NCBI GenBank assembly: GCA_020726085.1
Contig: DYTG01000056.1
Span: 1 to 10,907, forward strand
DNA length: 10,907 nt
DNA from: Sulfurovum sp.
GTDB lineage: Bacteria; Campylobacterota; Campylobacteria; Campylobacterales; Sulfurovaceae
Direction of reading: 5' to 3'
Shown one piece after another: positions 1 to 5,574 of this stretch. The notes below the pieces were generated by a model. The model had not been told where the DNA came from. It did no database searches and was given only the letters and a program-made list of their open reading frames with translations. The position numbers and the translations under genes were made by a program. How positions within the stretch are numbered: the first letter of the stretch is position 1; each line of letters starts with the position of its first letter.

Positions 1-427
1 CCTCCTGCTTTGGTGGTTGTTGCGGTTTTGGTAGTGCTTATTGTTTTTGGACTCCACACCAAAGCCTCTTTGGAAAATCGTTTTGTTTTTTTTGCTAAGC
101 GACTCGATTGGACTTGCCTCATTTAGTATCACGGGTTCACTTATTGCCCTTGAACACCATCTCAACTTTACAGGTGTTTTGGCTCTTACTTTTATTACCG
201 CAGTGGGCGGGGGAATAGCACGGGATGTGATTATCAATGAAGTACCTTTTGTCTTTACAACGGGGTTTTACGGTACTATTGCTTTGATAATGGGGGCTTT
301 GATGTATCTTTTGGATCGATTGGGGTTGATAAATGGCTACGCTTTGAGCTTGCTATTGATTGTCGGTACGACGCTTCGCATGGTAGCGTATTACAAAAAA
401 TGGTCAATTCCCCTAAAGAGTCTCTAG
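1..427 (+). pseudogene. TRIC/YadS (UPF0126) family membrane protein, C-terminal half, frameshifted and cut by window edge
   Basis: The family consists of small inner-membrane proteins with two repeats of three helices, related to trimeric intracellular cation channels; the ion carried in bacteria is not settled. Two frames share the homology. Frame 1 from base 1 gives PPALVVVAVLVVLIVFGLH and runs to a TAG at 124-126. Frame 2, open from a TTG at 41 after an in-frame TAG at 32-34, gives the second repeat with DSIGLASFSITG, the family motif GGGIARDV, and a charged end at WSIPLKSL. The frame 1 segment matches what precedes the DxxGLA motif in YadS as I remember it. Removing one T from the T8 run at 86-93 joins the frames as FVFLLSDSIGLASF. 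The gene is therefore either broken, switched by slippage, or carries a sequencing error. The first repeat lies outside the window. Family is confident; state of the gene is inference. Confidence 0.75.
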
Positions 428-435
428 GGGTTTTT
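410..435. terminator. Inverted repeat spanning both convergent stop codons; likely terminator
   Basis: CCCCTA at 410-415 pairs with TAGGGG at 425-430 across a 9-nt loop and is followed by T5 at 431-435, so it resembles an intrinsic terminator for the plus-strand gene. The left arm contains the aroK stop codon (413-415, minus strand) and the right arm contains the TRIC gene stop (425-427). The 6-bp stem is short and there is no T run on the minus-strand side, so termination of aroK here is less certain. Confidence 0.5.
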
Positions 436-958
436 GGCTTGATTTAAGCATTCTCAGCTTTTTGTTGAGTTGTTTAACAATATCTTTGGTATCGCCTTTT
501 TCCATATCGAGAACAATATCGGCAACCTTGCTGTACTCTTTTTTGCGTACTTTATAGAGCTTTTTAGCTTCGTGTTCTCGTTTGAAAAGGGGGCGTTTGG
601 CAATCTTTTTTTTGGCATTGGGAGCATTTTTGAGACGATCGTATATCCACTCAAACGAGGCATCTAGCCACACCACAGTACCCAGTTGCTTGATATTTTG
701 GACTTTATAAAACCCGCCACCACAAGAGATGATGGTATGGTCGATAGAGTTTTCTATCCAATTGGCACACTCTTGTTCGAGTTTTCTAAAGTAGGGTTCG
801 CCTTTTTTTTTGAAGATGGTTTTGATGCGCATATTGTGAGCCGATTCGATGAGGTCATCGGTATCAATATTGAAAATACCGCTATGAACCGCATACTCTC
901 TTGCAAACGTCCCTTTGCCAACTCCCATAAAACCAATAAAAATAATATTATCTTTCAC
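413..958 (-). CDS. aroK: Shikimate kinase
   Basis: Cytoplasmic enzyme that phosphorylates shikimate at the 3-OH with ATP, the fifth step from DAHP in the aromatic amino acid (chorismate) pathway. The 181-residue product is of usual family length. Visible motifs: P-loop GFMGVGKGT (9-17), shikimate-binding DTD (32-34), ExxFRxxE with R58, GGG (80-82), and the lid-region RPL (122-124) with R138. The P-loop has Gly16 where most shikimate kinases have Ser or Thr before the next Thr, a pattern usual in adenylate kinases. The start is GTG at 956-958; an in-frame TAG lies two codons upstream, so no longer start is possible. GAGTAGG just upstream can serve as ribosome binding site. It follows the small HicB-like gene by 12 nt and is probably cotranscribed with it. 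The gene contains A9 (Lys50-52) and A8 (Lys116-118) runs. Its last 15 bases overlap the convergent TRIC gene. Confidence 0.93.
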   Translation of the reverse strand: MKDNIIFIGFMGVGKGTFAREYAVHSGIFNIDTDDLIESAHNMRIKTIFKKKGEPYFRKLEQECANWIENSIDHTIISCGGGFYKVQNIKQLGTVVWLDASFEWIYDRLKNAPNAKKKIAKRPLFKREHEAKKLYKVRKKEYSKVADIVLDMEKGDTKDIVKQLNKKLRMLKSSQKPLETL

Positions 959-970
959 AAAAGCCTACTC

Positions 971-1219
971 TTAGACCATATTGTAACGATGCACTATCTT
1001 TTTGACTCGTTTTTTGAGATCTTTGAGTGCTTCGGTGGCACTTTCGCCCTCTGCTACAAGCGATTCAAACTCATCAAACTGTATTTTGGCAATCCAACCA
1101 ATCTTGTCGTGCAACTTAATGCCCACAAAACGGACTTCACCAAAATGCTCTTTGGCTAATTTGTAAATGGCTTCAATTCTATCTTCATTGGTTTTATGCG
1201 GCTTGGTAGTCTCTTGCAT
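971..1219 (-). CDS. Small HicB-like (UPF0150-type) protein of unknown function
   Basis: An 82-residue acidic/basic soluble protein. The part from about 40 to 75, with GWIAKIQFDEFESLVAEGES followed by ATEALKDLKKRV, resembles the fold core of HicB/UPF0150 proteins: a strand ending in an EGES-type turn, then a helix starting with an EAL-like motif. No HicA toxin gene is next to it and no C-terminal DNA-binding domain is visible, so a working toxin-antitoxin pair is not supported. The start ATG at 1217-1219 has GGAG at 1226-1229 (minus strand reading GGAGAACCT then ATG). It is the first gene of a two-gene unit with aroK, 12 nt apart, with a TATAAT box about 30 nt upstream. The gene call is sound; the family link is tentative. 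Confidence 0.75.
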   Translation of the reverse strand: MQETTKPHKTNEDRIEAIYKLAKEHFGEVRFVGIKLHDKIGWIAKIQFDEFESLVAEGESATEALKDLKKRVKKIVHRYNMV

Positions 1220-1248
1220 AGGTTCTCCTTTTTTGAATATATTTTAAA

Positions 1249-1254
1249 ATTATA
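1249..1254 (-). promoter_or_regulatory. -10 box of the HicB-like/aroK promoter
   Basis: The minus strand reads TATAAT here, within GTGTATAATTTTAA, 30 nt upstream of the ATG at 1219. That places transcription start near 1242 and gives a leader of about 20 nt holding the GGAG site. No good -35 hexamer is seen at 16-18 nt, which is common in Campylobacterota sigma-70 promoters. Confidence 0.55.
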
Positions 1255-1433
1255 CACTAAATAGCAAACAGATAAGATTAAAAGGTGGTGATTTAAGAGG
1301 CAAAGACTTTGACCACCATTGTGGCATTTTGAAACATTGGGCAAGGTTTAATTGTTTGGCTAAATAGCAATTCGCTTGATTTTCCTCTCCACAAGTTATC
1401 CCCTCCTTAACCCCTCTAAAAGAAATCCTAAGC

Positions 1434-1439
1434 TATAAT
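1434..1439 (+). promoter_or_regulatory. -10 box of the M48 protease/prmC promoter
   Basis: TATAAT lies 27 nt upstream of the ATG at 1467. Seventeen nt upstream, where a -35 box would sit, is CCCCTC (1411-1416), with another copy at 1400-1405. A short leader with AAAGG at 1456-1460 follows. Confidence 0.55.
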
Positions 1440-1466
1440 CAAATCTTTAAAATCTAAAGGAAAAAA

Positions 1467-2735
1467 ATGTTAGAAAATGTCGTTATTATCTATTCAATTT
1501 ATACGGTTATGAAGCTCTATATTTCGATTATGCAAATTGGCTTTATCAATAATGAGAAGCGAAAAGTGCCTGTGCTTATGAATCAAAGCAACTATCTAGT
1601 CGCAGGAAACTACGCAGTAGCCAAAGAAAAATTGGGACTTGTTGAGACCTTTGTCGATTATTTTGTGTTTTTATGGTGGATTATAGCAGGATTTGCGTGG
1701 CTTGATGGGCTTTTGGGATTTGAAGGGGCGATTATGCAAAGCGTGGCGTTTTTGTTTGGCTTTGCGATTGTCAATTTTATCGTTGGATTACCTTTTGAAC
1801 TCTATAGGAAATTTAAAATCGATGAAGATTTTGGATTTAATAAGATGAGTCCCAAAGATTACGCTCTCGATACCCTCAAATCAACTTTGGTTTTTGCCCT
1901 TTTGGGTGGGGCTATTTTTGCGTTGCTTTCGTGGATTATTAGTGCCTTTGATGGCTGGTGGTTGTGGGGCTTTGGGGTGATGCTTGGCGTGGTTTTGATG
2001 GCAAATATCATCTACCCTACTGTTATCGCCCCTATTTTCAACAAATTTACCCCCCTCGACGAGGGCGAGCTCAAAGAGGCTATTGTAGGGATGTTGGGCA
2101 AAGTAGAACTCAAAAGTGAGGGTATTTTTGTCATGGATGCAAGCAAAAAAGATAGCCGACTCAACGCCTATTTTGGAGGGCTAGGCAAAAGCAAACGGGT
2201 GGTACTCTTTGATACTCTACTTGCCAAACTCAACAAAGAGGAGCTTTTGGCGGTATTGGGGCATGAGCTTGGACACTTCAAACACGGTGATATTTTCAAA
2301 AACATAGCCCTTATGGCGGGATTGTTGTTTGTTACTTTTTATATTTTTGGACACCTTCCTGATGTACTCTTTACCGATATAGGTGTAGTGCCTAGTGCGG
2401 GAGTGACAATAGCGTTGTTGATGCTGCTTATGCCCATTGTAAGCTTTGTCTTTACCCCTTTTGTGAGCTTTGTGAGTCGTCACAATGAGTACGCCGCCGA
2501 TGCTTTTGGTGGTGAGATGGGTGGCAAGAAGCATTTGGTATCGGCTCTTTTGAAGCTTATTAGCGAAAACAAAGCCTTTCCCAAATCGCATCCATTGGTT
2601 ATCTTTTTTTACTACACCCATCCCCCTGTACTTGAACGTCTCAAAGTTTTGGGATACGAAGAGAGAGCCTATTTTCATGAAGAACCCCAACTTCAAAAAG
2701 AGGGGATTTTTGCCTTTATTGATGACAATAAGTGA
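1467..2735 (+). CDS. Membrane-bound M48 family zinc metalloprotease (Ste24/CAAX protease type)
   Basis: A 422-residue inner-membrane peptidase of the M48 Ste24 type, whose eukaryotic relatives cleave prenylated CAAX proteins; bacteria lack that substrate and probably use it on membrane proteins. An N-terminal multi-helix domain (hydrophobic stretches near 4-25, 61-80, 85-110, 140-165 and 170-192) precedes the catalytic part. The zinc site is HELGH with His266, Glu267 and His270, and the third ligand is Glu341 in NEYAAD. Two more hydrophobic stretches, near 278-296 and 305-330, lie between them. The family motif DASKKDSRLNAYFGG is present and the C-terminal SHPLVIFFYYTHPPVLERL is typical. The start at 1467 has AAAGG 6 nt upstream. 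Its last 14 bases overlap the likely prmC start, which suggests translational coupling. Length and all catalytic residues are normal for an active enzyme. Confidence 0.93.
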   Translation: MLENVVIIYSIYTVMKLYISIMQIGFINNEKRKVPVLMNQSNYLVAGNYAVAKEKLGLVETFVDYFVFLWWIIAGFAWLDGLLGFEGAIMQSVAFLFGFAIVNFIVGLPFELYRKFKIDEDFGFNKMSPKDYALDTLKSTLVFALLGGAIFALLSWIISAFDGWWLWGFGVMLGVVLMANIIYPTVIAPIFNKFTPLDEGELKEAIVGMLGKVELKSEGIFVMDASKKDSRLNAYFGGLGKSKRVVLFDTLLAKLNKEELLAVLGHELGHFKHGDIFKNIALMAGLLFVTFYIFGHLPDVLFTDIGVVPSAGVTIALLMLLMPIVSFVFTPFVSFVSRHNEYAADAFGGEMGGKKHLVSALLKLISENKAFPKSHPLVIFFYYTHPPVLERLKVLGYEERAYFHEEPQLQKEGIFAFIDDNK

Positions 2736-3537
2736 AGTATTAGATAAGGCAAGAGTGTTGCTTAGCGACTCTTGCCCTCGTCCTCAATTGGAAGCCCAAC
2801 TGCTTTTGGCTTATTTTTTGGACAAAGATCGCATCTATTTGACGCTTCACGATAGGGAGGAGATTGAACATCTTGAAGATTTTTGGAGGCTTATTGAGCG
2901 ACGAGCCAACCATGAGCCTTTTGAGTACATCGTAGGCAAAGTAAGCTTTTACGATAGTGAGCTTTTTATCCATCAAGGGGTATTGATTCCACGCCCCGAA
3001 ACAGAGATACTTATTGATAGAGTCGCCCAAATCATCGCAAACGCAAACATTAAGCGTATTGTCGAGATTGGTGTAGGAAGCGGAGCGATTTCGATTGTAC
3101 TAGCACGTAAATTTCCACACCTTGCCATTATCGCTACCGACCTCTACGAAGCTCCTTTAAAACTGGCTCAAAAAAACATAGATTACTTTGGACTTAAAAA
3201 CATACAATTGATACAAAGCAACCTTATGGATAGGGTTGAGGGTACTATTGACCTTGTCGTCTCCAACCCTCCCTATATCGCCAACGGTTTTGAGCTGGAA
3301 AAAAATATCAAAGATTATGAGCCTCATAGCGCTCTTTTTGGGGGTGAAGTGGGGGATGAACTGCTCAAAGCCATTATCCTTGATACCCAAAAGCGAGGGA
3401 TTGGCTACCTTGCGTGTGAGATGGGATATGACCAAAAAGAGTCGCTTGAGAAATTTTTTGCCCAACACGCCATTGATAGGTTTGAGTTCTATCAAGATTT
3501 AGCAGGACTAGATAGAGGGTTTGTGGTACGTTTTTAA
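2722..3537 (+). CDS. prmC: Peptide chain release factor N5-glutamine methyltransferase
   Basis: PrmC (HemK) methylates the glutamine of the GGQ motif in release factors RF1 and RF2 using S-adenosylmethionine, which helps translation termination. The 271-residue product has an N-terminal helical domain with EPFEYIVGKVSFY and the family motif IPRPETE, a SAM site EIGVGSG (115-121), and the catalytic SNPPYI with Asn182 at the active site. The chosen ATG at 2722 begins MTISEVLDKARVLL, the usual family start. The frame stays open upstream to 2632, but that stretch is inside the protease gene and looks unlike PrmC. A TTG at 2710, closer behind GAGGGG, is a possible alternative. It overlaps the protease gene by 14 nt. 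In many bacteria prmC sits beside prfA, which is not seen here. Confidence 0.94.
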   Translation: MTISEVLDKARVLLSDSCPRPQLEAQLLLAYFLDKDRIYLTLHDREEIEHLEDFWRLIERRANHEPFEYIVGKVSFYDSELFIHQGVLIPRPETEILIDRVAQIIANANIKRIVEIGVGSGAISIVLARKFPHLAIIATDLYEAPLKLAQKNIDYFGLKNIQLIQSNLMDRVEGTIDLVVSNPPYIANGFELEKNIKDYEPHSALFGGEVGDELLKAIILDTQKRGIGYLACEMGYDQKESLEKFFAQHAIDRFEFYQDLAGLDRGFVVRF

Positions 3538-3644
3538 CTCTTTGTGCGTTGTTGTTTTTGTGACAAATGAGTAGAGAGGTAAACCAACTTAACTTTTGTA
3601 AAGATAAATCTTATTTTTTAAACAGTTTTTATATGATTTTTTTC

Positions 3645-3650
3645 TATAAT
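3645..3650 (+). promoter_or_regulatory. -10 box of the rlmH operon promoter
   Basis: TATAAT within TTTCTATAATACTTT lies 48 nt upstream of the rlmH ATG. The upstream region is rich in A and T runs without a clear -35. Predicted transcription would start near 3657, giving a leader of about 40 nt that includes the palindrome at 3668-3687. Confidence 0.55.
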
Positions 3651-3667
3651 ACTTTTACAAATATCCA

Positions 3668-3687
3668 ATAAGATAAAATAATCTTAT
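3668..3687. repeat. 7-bp inverted repeat in the rlmH leader
   Basis: ATAAGAT (3668-3674) and ATCTTAT (3681-3687) are perfect inverted copies around the 6-nt spacer AAAATA. The repeat ends 11 nt before the rlmH ATG, just where a ribosome binding site would be. A related shorter palindrome lies at 3601-3612. It could be an operator or a weak leader hairpin; the low GC favours a protein site over a stable RNA stem. Confidence 0.45.
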
Positions 3688-3698
3688 AGTAGAAAAAC

Positions 3699-4160
3699 AT
3701 GAAAATAAATATTATTATTGTTGATAAGAGGGTCAAAGAGAGTCTCTATACACCTTTAATTGACCACTACACAAAGATGTTGAAACGCTTTACACAGATT
3801 GAAATCATTGAGGTATTTAATAAAAATATCGCAAAAGCTCAAGATATTTCAGCCCCAGAGGCTCAAAAAAGCTATACGTTAGCACTTGAGGGCTATCTTA
3901 AGGGCGGATATTCTATTGTGCTTGACCCATCAAGTCCAAGTGTCGATAGCCATACCTTTGCCAATACGCTCAAAGATAGAGAGGTTGTTAATTTTTTCAT
4001 CGGTGGGGCGTATGGATTTGAGTCGAGTTTTTTGAAACGGTGCGACAAATCCATCTCGCTAGGGGCTATTACGATGTCACACAAGCTTGTCAAAGTGGTT
4101 TTGTTGGAGCAAATCTATAGAGGCTTTAGTATCCTAAGCCACCACCCTTATCACAAATAA
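3699..4160 (+). CDS. rlmH: 23S rRNA (pseudouridine1915-N3)-methyltransferase
   Basis: RlmH is a small SPOUT-class enzyme that methylates N3 of pseudouridine 1915 in helix 69 of 23S rRNA, on assembled 70S ribosomes. The 153-residue length matches the family (about 155). Visible features: FFIGGAYGFE, with the SAM-binding Gly102-Gly103 in the trefoil knot; ISLGAITMSHKLVKVVLLEQ, the near-invariant end of the fold; and the C-terminal YHK, equivalent to the usual YHR/YHK tail that reaches the target base. The start ATG has only a weak upstream site (AGTAGA), with a palindrome right before it. It heads a plus-strand operon with the DksA-type gene 17 nt downstream. No accD precedes it, although I recall accD beside rlmH in Campylobacter. 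Confidence 0.95.
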   Translation: MKINIIIVDKRVKESLYTPLIDHYTKMLKRFTQIEIIEVFNKNIAKAQDISAPEAQKSYTLALEGYLKGGYSIVLDPSSPSVDSHTFANTLKDREVVNFFIGGAYGFESSFLKRCDKSISLGAITMSHKLVKVVLLEQIYRGFSILSHHPYHK

Positions 4161-4177
4161 TACATCAGGAGAAGACC

Positions 4178-4531
4178 ATGCTAACACAAGAGCAATTAAA
4201 CCATTTTGAAGAGAAGTTGTCAAACAAAAGAGAGAAGATTATCAAAAATCTTACAGAAACTGAGCGTGATATGAACGATGTACGAAACTCAGAGCTTAAC
4301 GATGAGGGAGATTACGCAGCAGCGTCCGTTGAGACAGCCGTTGATAGTGCGATATTGGAACAACAATACTGTGAACTACAAGAGATTGAACTCTCTTTGG
4401 CTAAAATAAAACATGGAATGTACGGTATTTGCGAAATGTGTGAAGAACCCATAGGTATCGAACGCCTAGAGGTGAAAAACTTTGCTCGATATTGCATTAC
4501 GTGTCGTGAAATAAAAGAAAAAAACAAATAA
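4178..4531 (+). CDS. dksA: DksA/TraR-type zinc-finger RNA polymerase-binding protein
   Basis: DksA-type proteins enter the RNA polymerase secondary channel and, often with ppGpp, reset transcription of rRNA and amino acid genes with growth state. The 117-residue product is shorter than the 151-residue E. coli DksA but close to the Campylobacter form. It has an N-terminal coiled coil, with the acidic tip motif DxxDxA intact as Asp42-Glu-Gly-Asp45-Tyr-Ala47, and a C-terminal four-cysteine zinc finger: Cys85 and Cys88 (GICEMC), then Cys106 and Cys109 (YCITC). The start has a good ribosome binding site, CAGGAGA. It lies 17 nt after rlmH and 11 nt before the next gene, so it is in the same operon. 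All key residues are kept, so an active regulator is expected. Confidence 0.92.
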   Translation: MLTQEQLNHFEEKLSNKREKIIKNLTETERDMNDVRNSELNDEGDYAAASVETAVDSAILEQQYCELQEIELSLAKIKHGMYGICEMCEEPIGIERLEVKNFARYCITCREIKEKNK

Positions 4532-4542
4532 AAGGATAAGCC

Positions 4543-5574
4543 ATGAGGATAACACTCTACACCGTTGCAGCCTTGACTTTAATCGTCATTGTAGGTGCTT
4601 TTGCACACTATATCAATCCAGCAAGTTACGCTACCAATCTCTTTGGAATACATTTTGAATTTCTTGTAGCTATTTGGGTGGTTATTCCTATGATGATACT
4701 TTTGGTAGCCTCGATAGCCCACATGATGTTTTATGGACTCAAAAACTACTTCAAGCTTCGCCGATGGGTCAAAGATACCGATACGCTCAAAGATGCGCTC
4801 TATTGGTCTATCCTCAAAGAGCCTCAAAGACACCGATACCTTAAAACACAAATGAAAGATGGAGCCAAAATTTTGGATGGGTGTCATATTGAGGTAAACT
4901 GTTCGGCAGAGGGATTGGATAACCGTTTTGTGGGAGCTATGGAGATTGTCAAAGATATTAAAAACGGCAATTACGTCGAAATCAAAGATAGAAAAATCAA
5001 AAACGCTCTCTCCAAAACCAATCCATTGGTGATTCAAAACGAAATCAATCGACTCAAAATCTCCGATGAGTTTGTCGAAAGCGTCCTGCGTGCCAAAGAG
5101 AGTTACGATAAAAGCATCATCGATAATGCCCTTGATATCTATTTTTCCAAAGCCACCTTTGAGGGAGCTTTGAAATACATCTCCATGCTAAGCAAAGCCA
5201 ATCTCTACAAAATGCTTGATCGCTTTGATGAGGGCGAAAAGATTGGCTTGACACACGAGATGATTGAAAAATACGTCAAAGCAATCGATTTTGAGTGCGA
5301 AGATTATATGCGACTTGCCAAAACGGCTATCAAAAAGTTTGCCCCCAATGTTACTGTAACGCTCTTTAATACCCTTAGAAAACAAAACGAACAAGCTGAA
5401 AATGCCTACATCTACATCCTCTTTGAGTACGAAAAACTCGAAGATGCACATGAGTTTTTGGAGGAGCAAAACGAAAATGAGTTTGTCAAATATCGAGCCT
5501 TATTAGAGCTTAAACATCACAACTTTCCCATCAAACTTGAAGATTTGATTGATATTGATAGAGTTTGCCGCTAA
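4543..5574 (+). CDS. Uncharacterised two-helix membrane protein between dksA and dus
   Basis: A 343-residue protein with no function that I recognise. Two hydrophobic segments near 4-24 and 38-66 are followed by a basic stretch (KNYFKLRRW), which places the large remainder in the cytoplasm. That remainder, about 70-343, is charged, mostly helical and contains few recognisable motifs; from about 190 the alternation of helices with Tyr and Ala-rich turns (NLYKMLDRF, AENAYIYILFEYEKLEDA) faintly recalls tetratricopeptide-like repeats. The start has AAAGGAT upstream. It begins 11 nt after the dksA-type gene, and its TAA is directly followed by the dus ATG with no gap, so coupling is likely. I recall an uncharacterised gene in the same place in C. 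jejuni (Cj0124c), which suggests a conserved role in this phylum, unproven. Confidence 0.85.
   Translation: MRITLYTVAALTLIVIVGAFAHYINPASYATNLFGIHFEFLVAIWVVIPMMILLVASIAHMMFYGLKNYFKLRRWVKDTDTLKDALYWSILKEPQRHRYLKTQMKDGAKILDGCHIEVNCSAEGLDNRFVGAMEIVKDIKNGNYVEIKDRKIKNALSKTNPLVIQNEINRLKISDEFVESVLRAKESYDKSIIDNALDIYFSKATFEGALKYISMLSKANLYKMLDRFDEGEKIGLTHEMIEKYVKAIDFECEDYMRLAKTAIKKFAPNVTVTLFNTLRKQNEQAENAYIYILFEYEKLEDAHEFLEEQNENEFVKYRALLELKHHNFPIKLEDLIDIDRVCR

Larger units (their letters stand above)
1220..1466. other. Divergent intergenic regulatory region
   Basis: This 247-nt gap separates the minus-strand aroK unit from the plus-strand protease/prmC unit. It holds both outward promoters, an 11-nt direct repeat CTAAATAGCAA (1257-1267 and 1360-1370), a possible hairpin with arms GGTGGT (1284-1289) and ACCACC (1312-1317) around a 22-nt loop, and two CCCCTC copies one helical turn apart (1400-1405 and 1411-1416). 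I see no tRNA and no convincing reading frame. Confidence 0.5.
3538..3698. other. AT-rich intergenic region upstream of rlmH
   Basis: This 161-nt gap holds a TATAAT box at 3645-3650 and several A/T palindromes: AAGAT-AA-ATCTT (3601-3612), followed by a T6 run at 3614-3619 that could weakly terminate prmC transcripts; TTTGTAAA (3595-3602), matched in inverted form by TTTACAAA (3654-3661); and ATAAGAT/ATCTTAT (3668-3687). No reading frame is supported. Confidence 0.45.

Noticed and set aside
686..1159. 157-residue plus-strand open frame
   Set aside because: It lies opposite aroK and the HicB-like gene, which have clear homology or a good ribosome binding site; the product shows no motif.
1284..1317. 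Small RNA or riboswitch at the GGTGGT/ACCACC hairpin
   Set aside because: The 6-bp stem with a 22-nt loop is weak, and neither a promoter nor a terminator frames it.
971..1466. HicAB toxin-antitoxin pair
   Set aside because: No HicA-like small RNA-binding frame on either side; the only partner is aroK.
2217..2696. 159-residue minus-strand open frame
   Set aside because: Antisense to the zinc-site half of the M48 protease; no family likeness and no ribosome binding site seen.
2632..2721. Upstream extension of prmC
   Set aside because: The added 30 residues lie within the protease gene and do not resemble the PrmC N-terminus.
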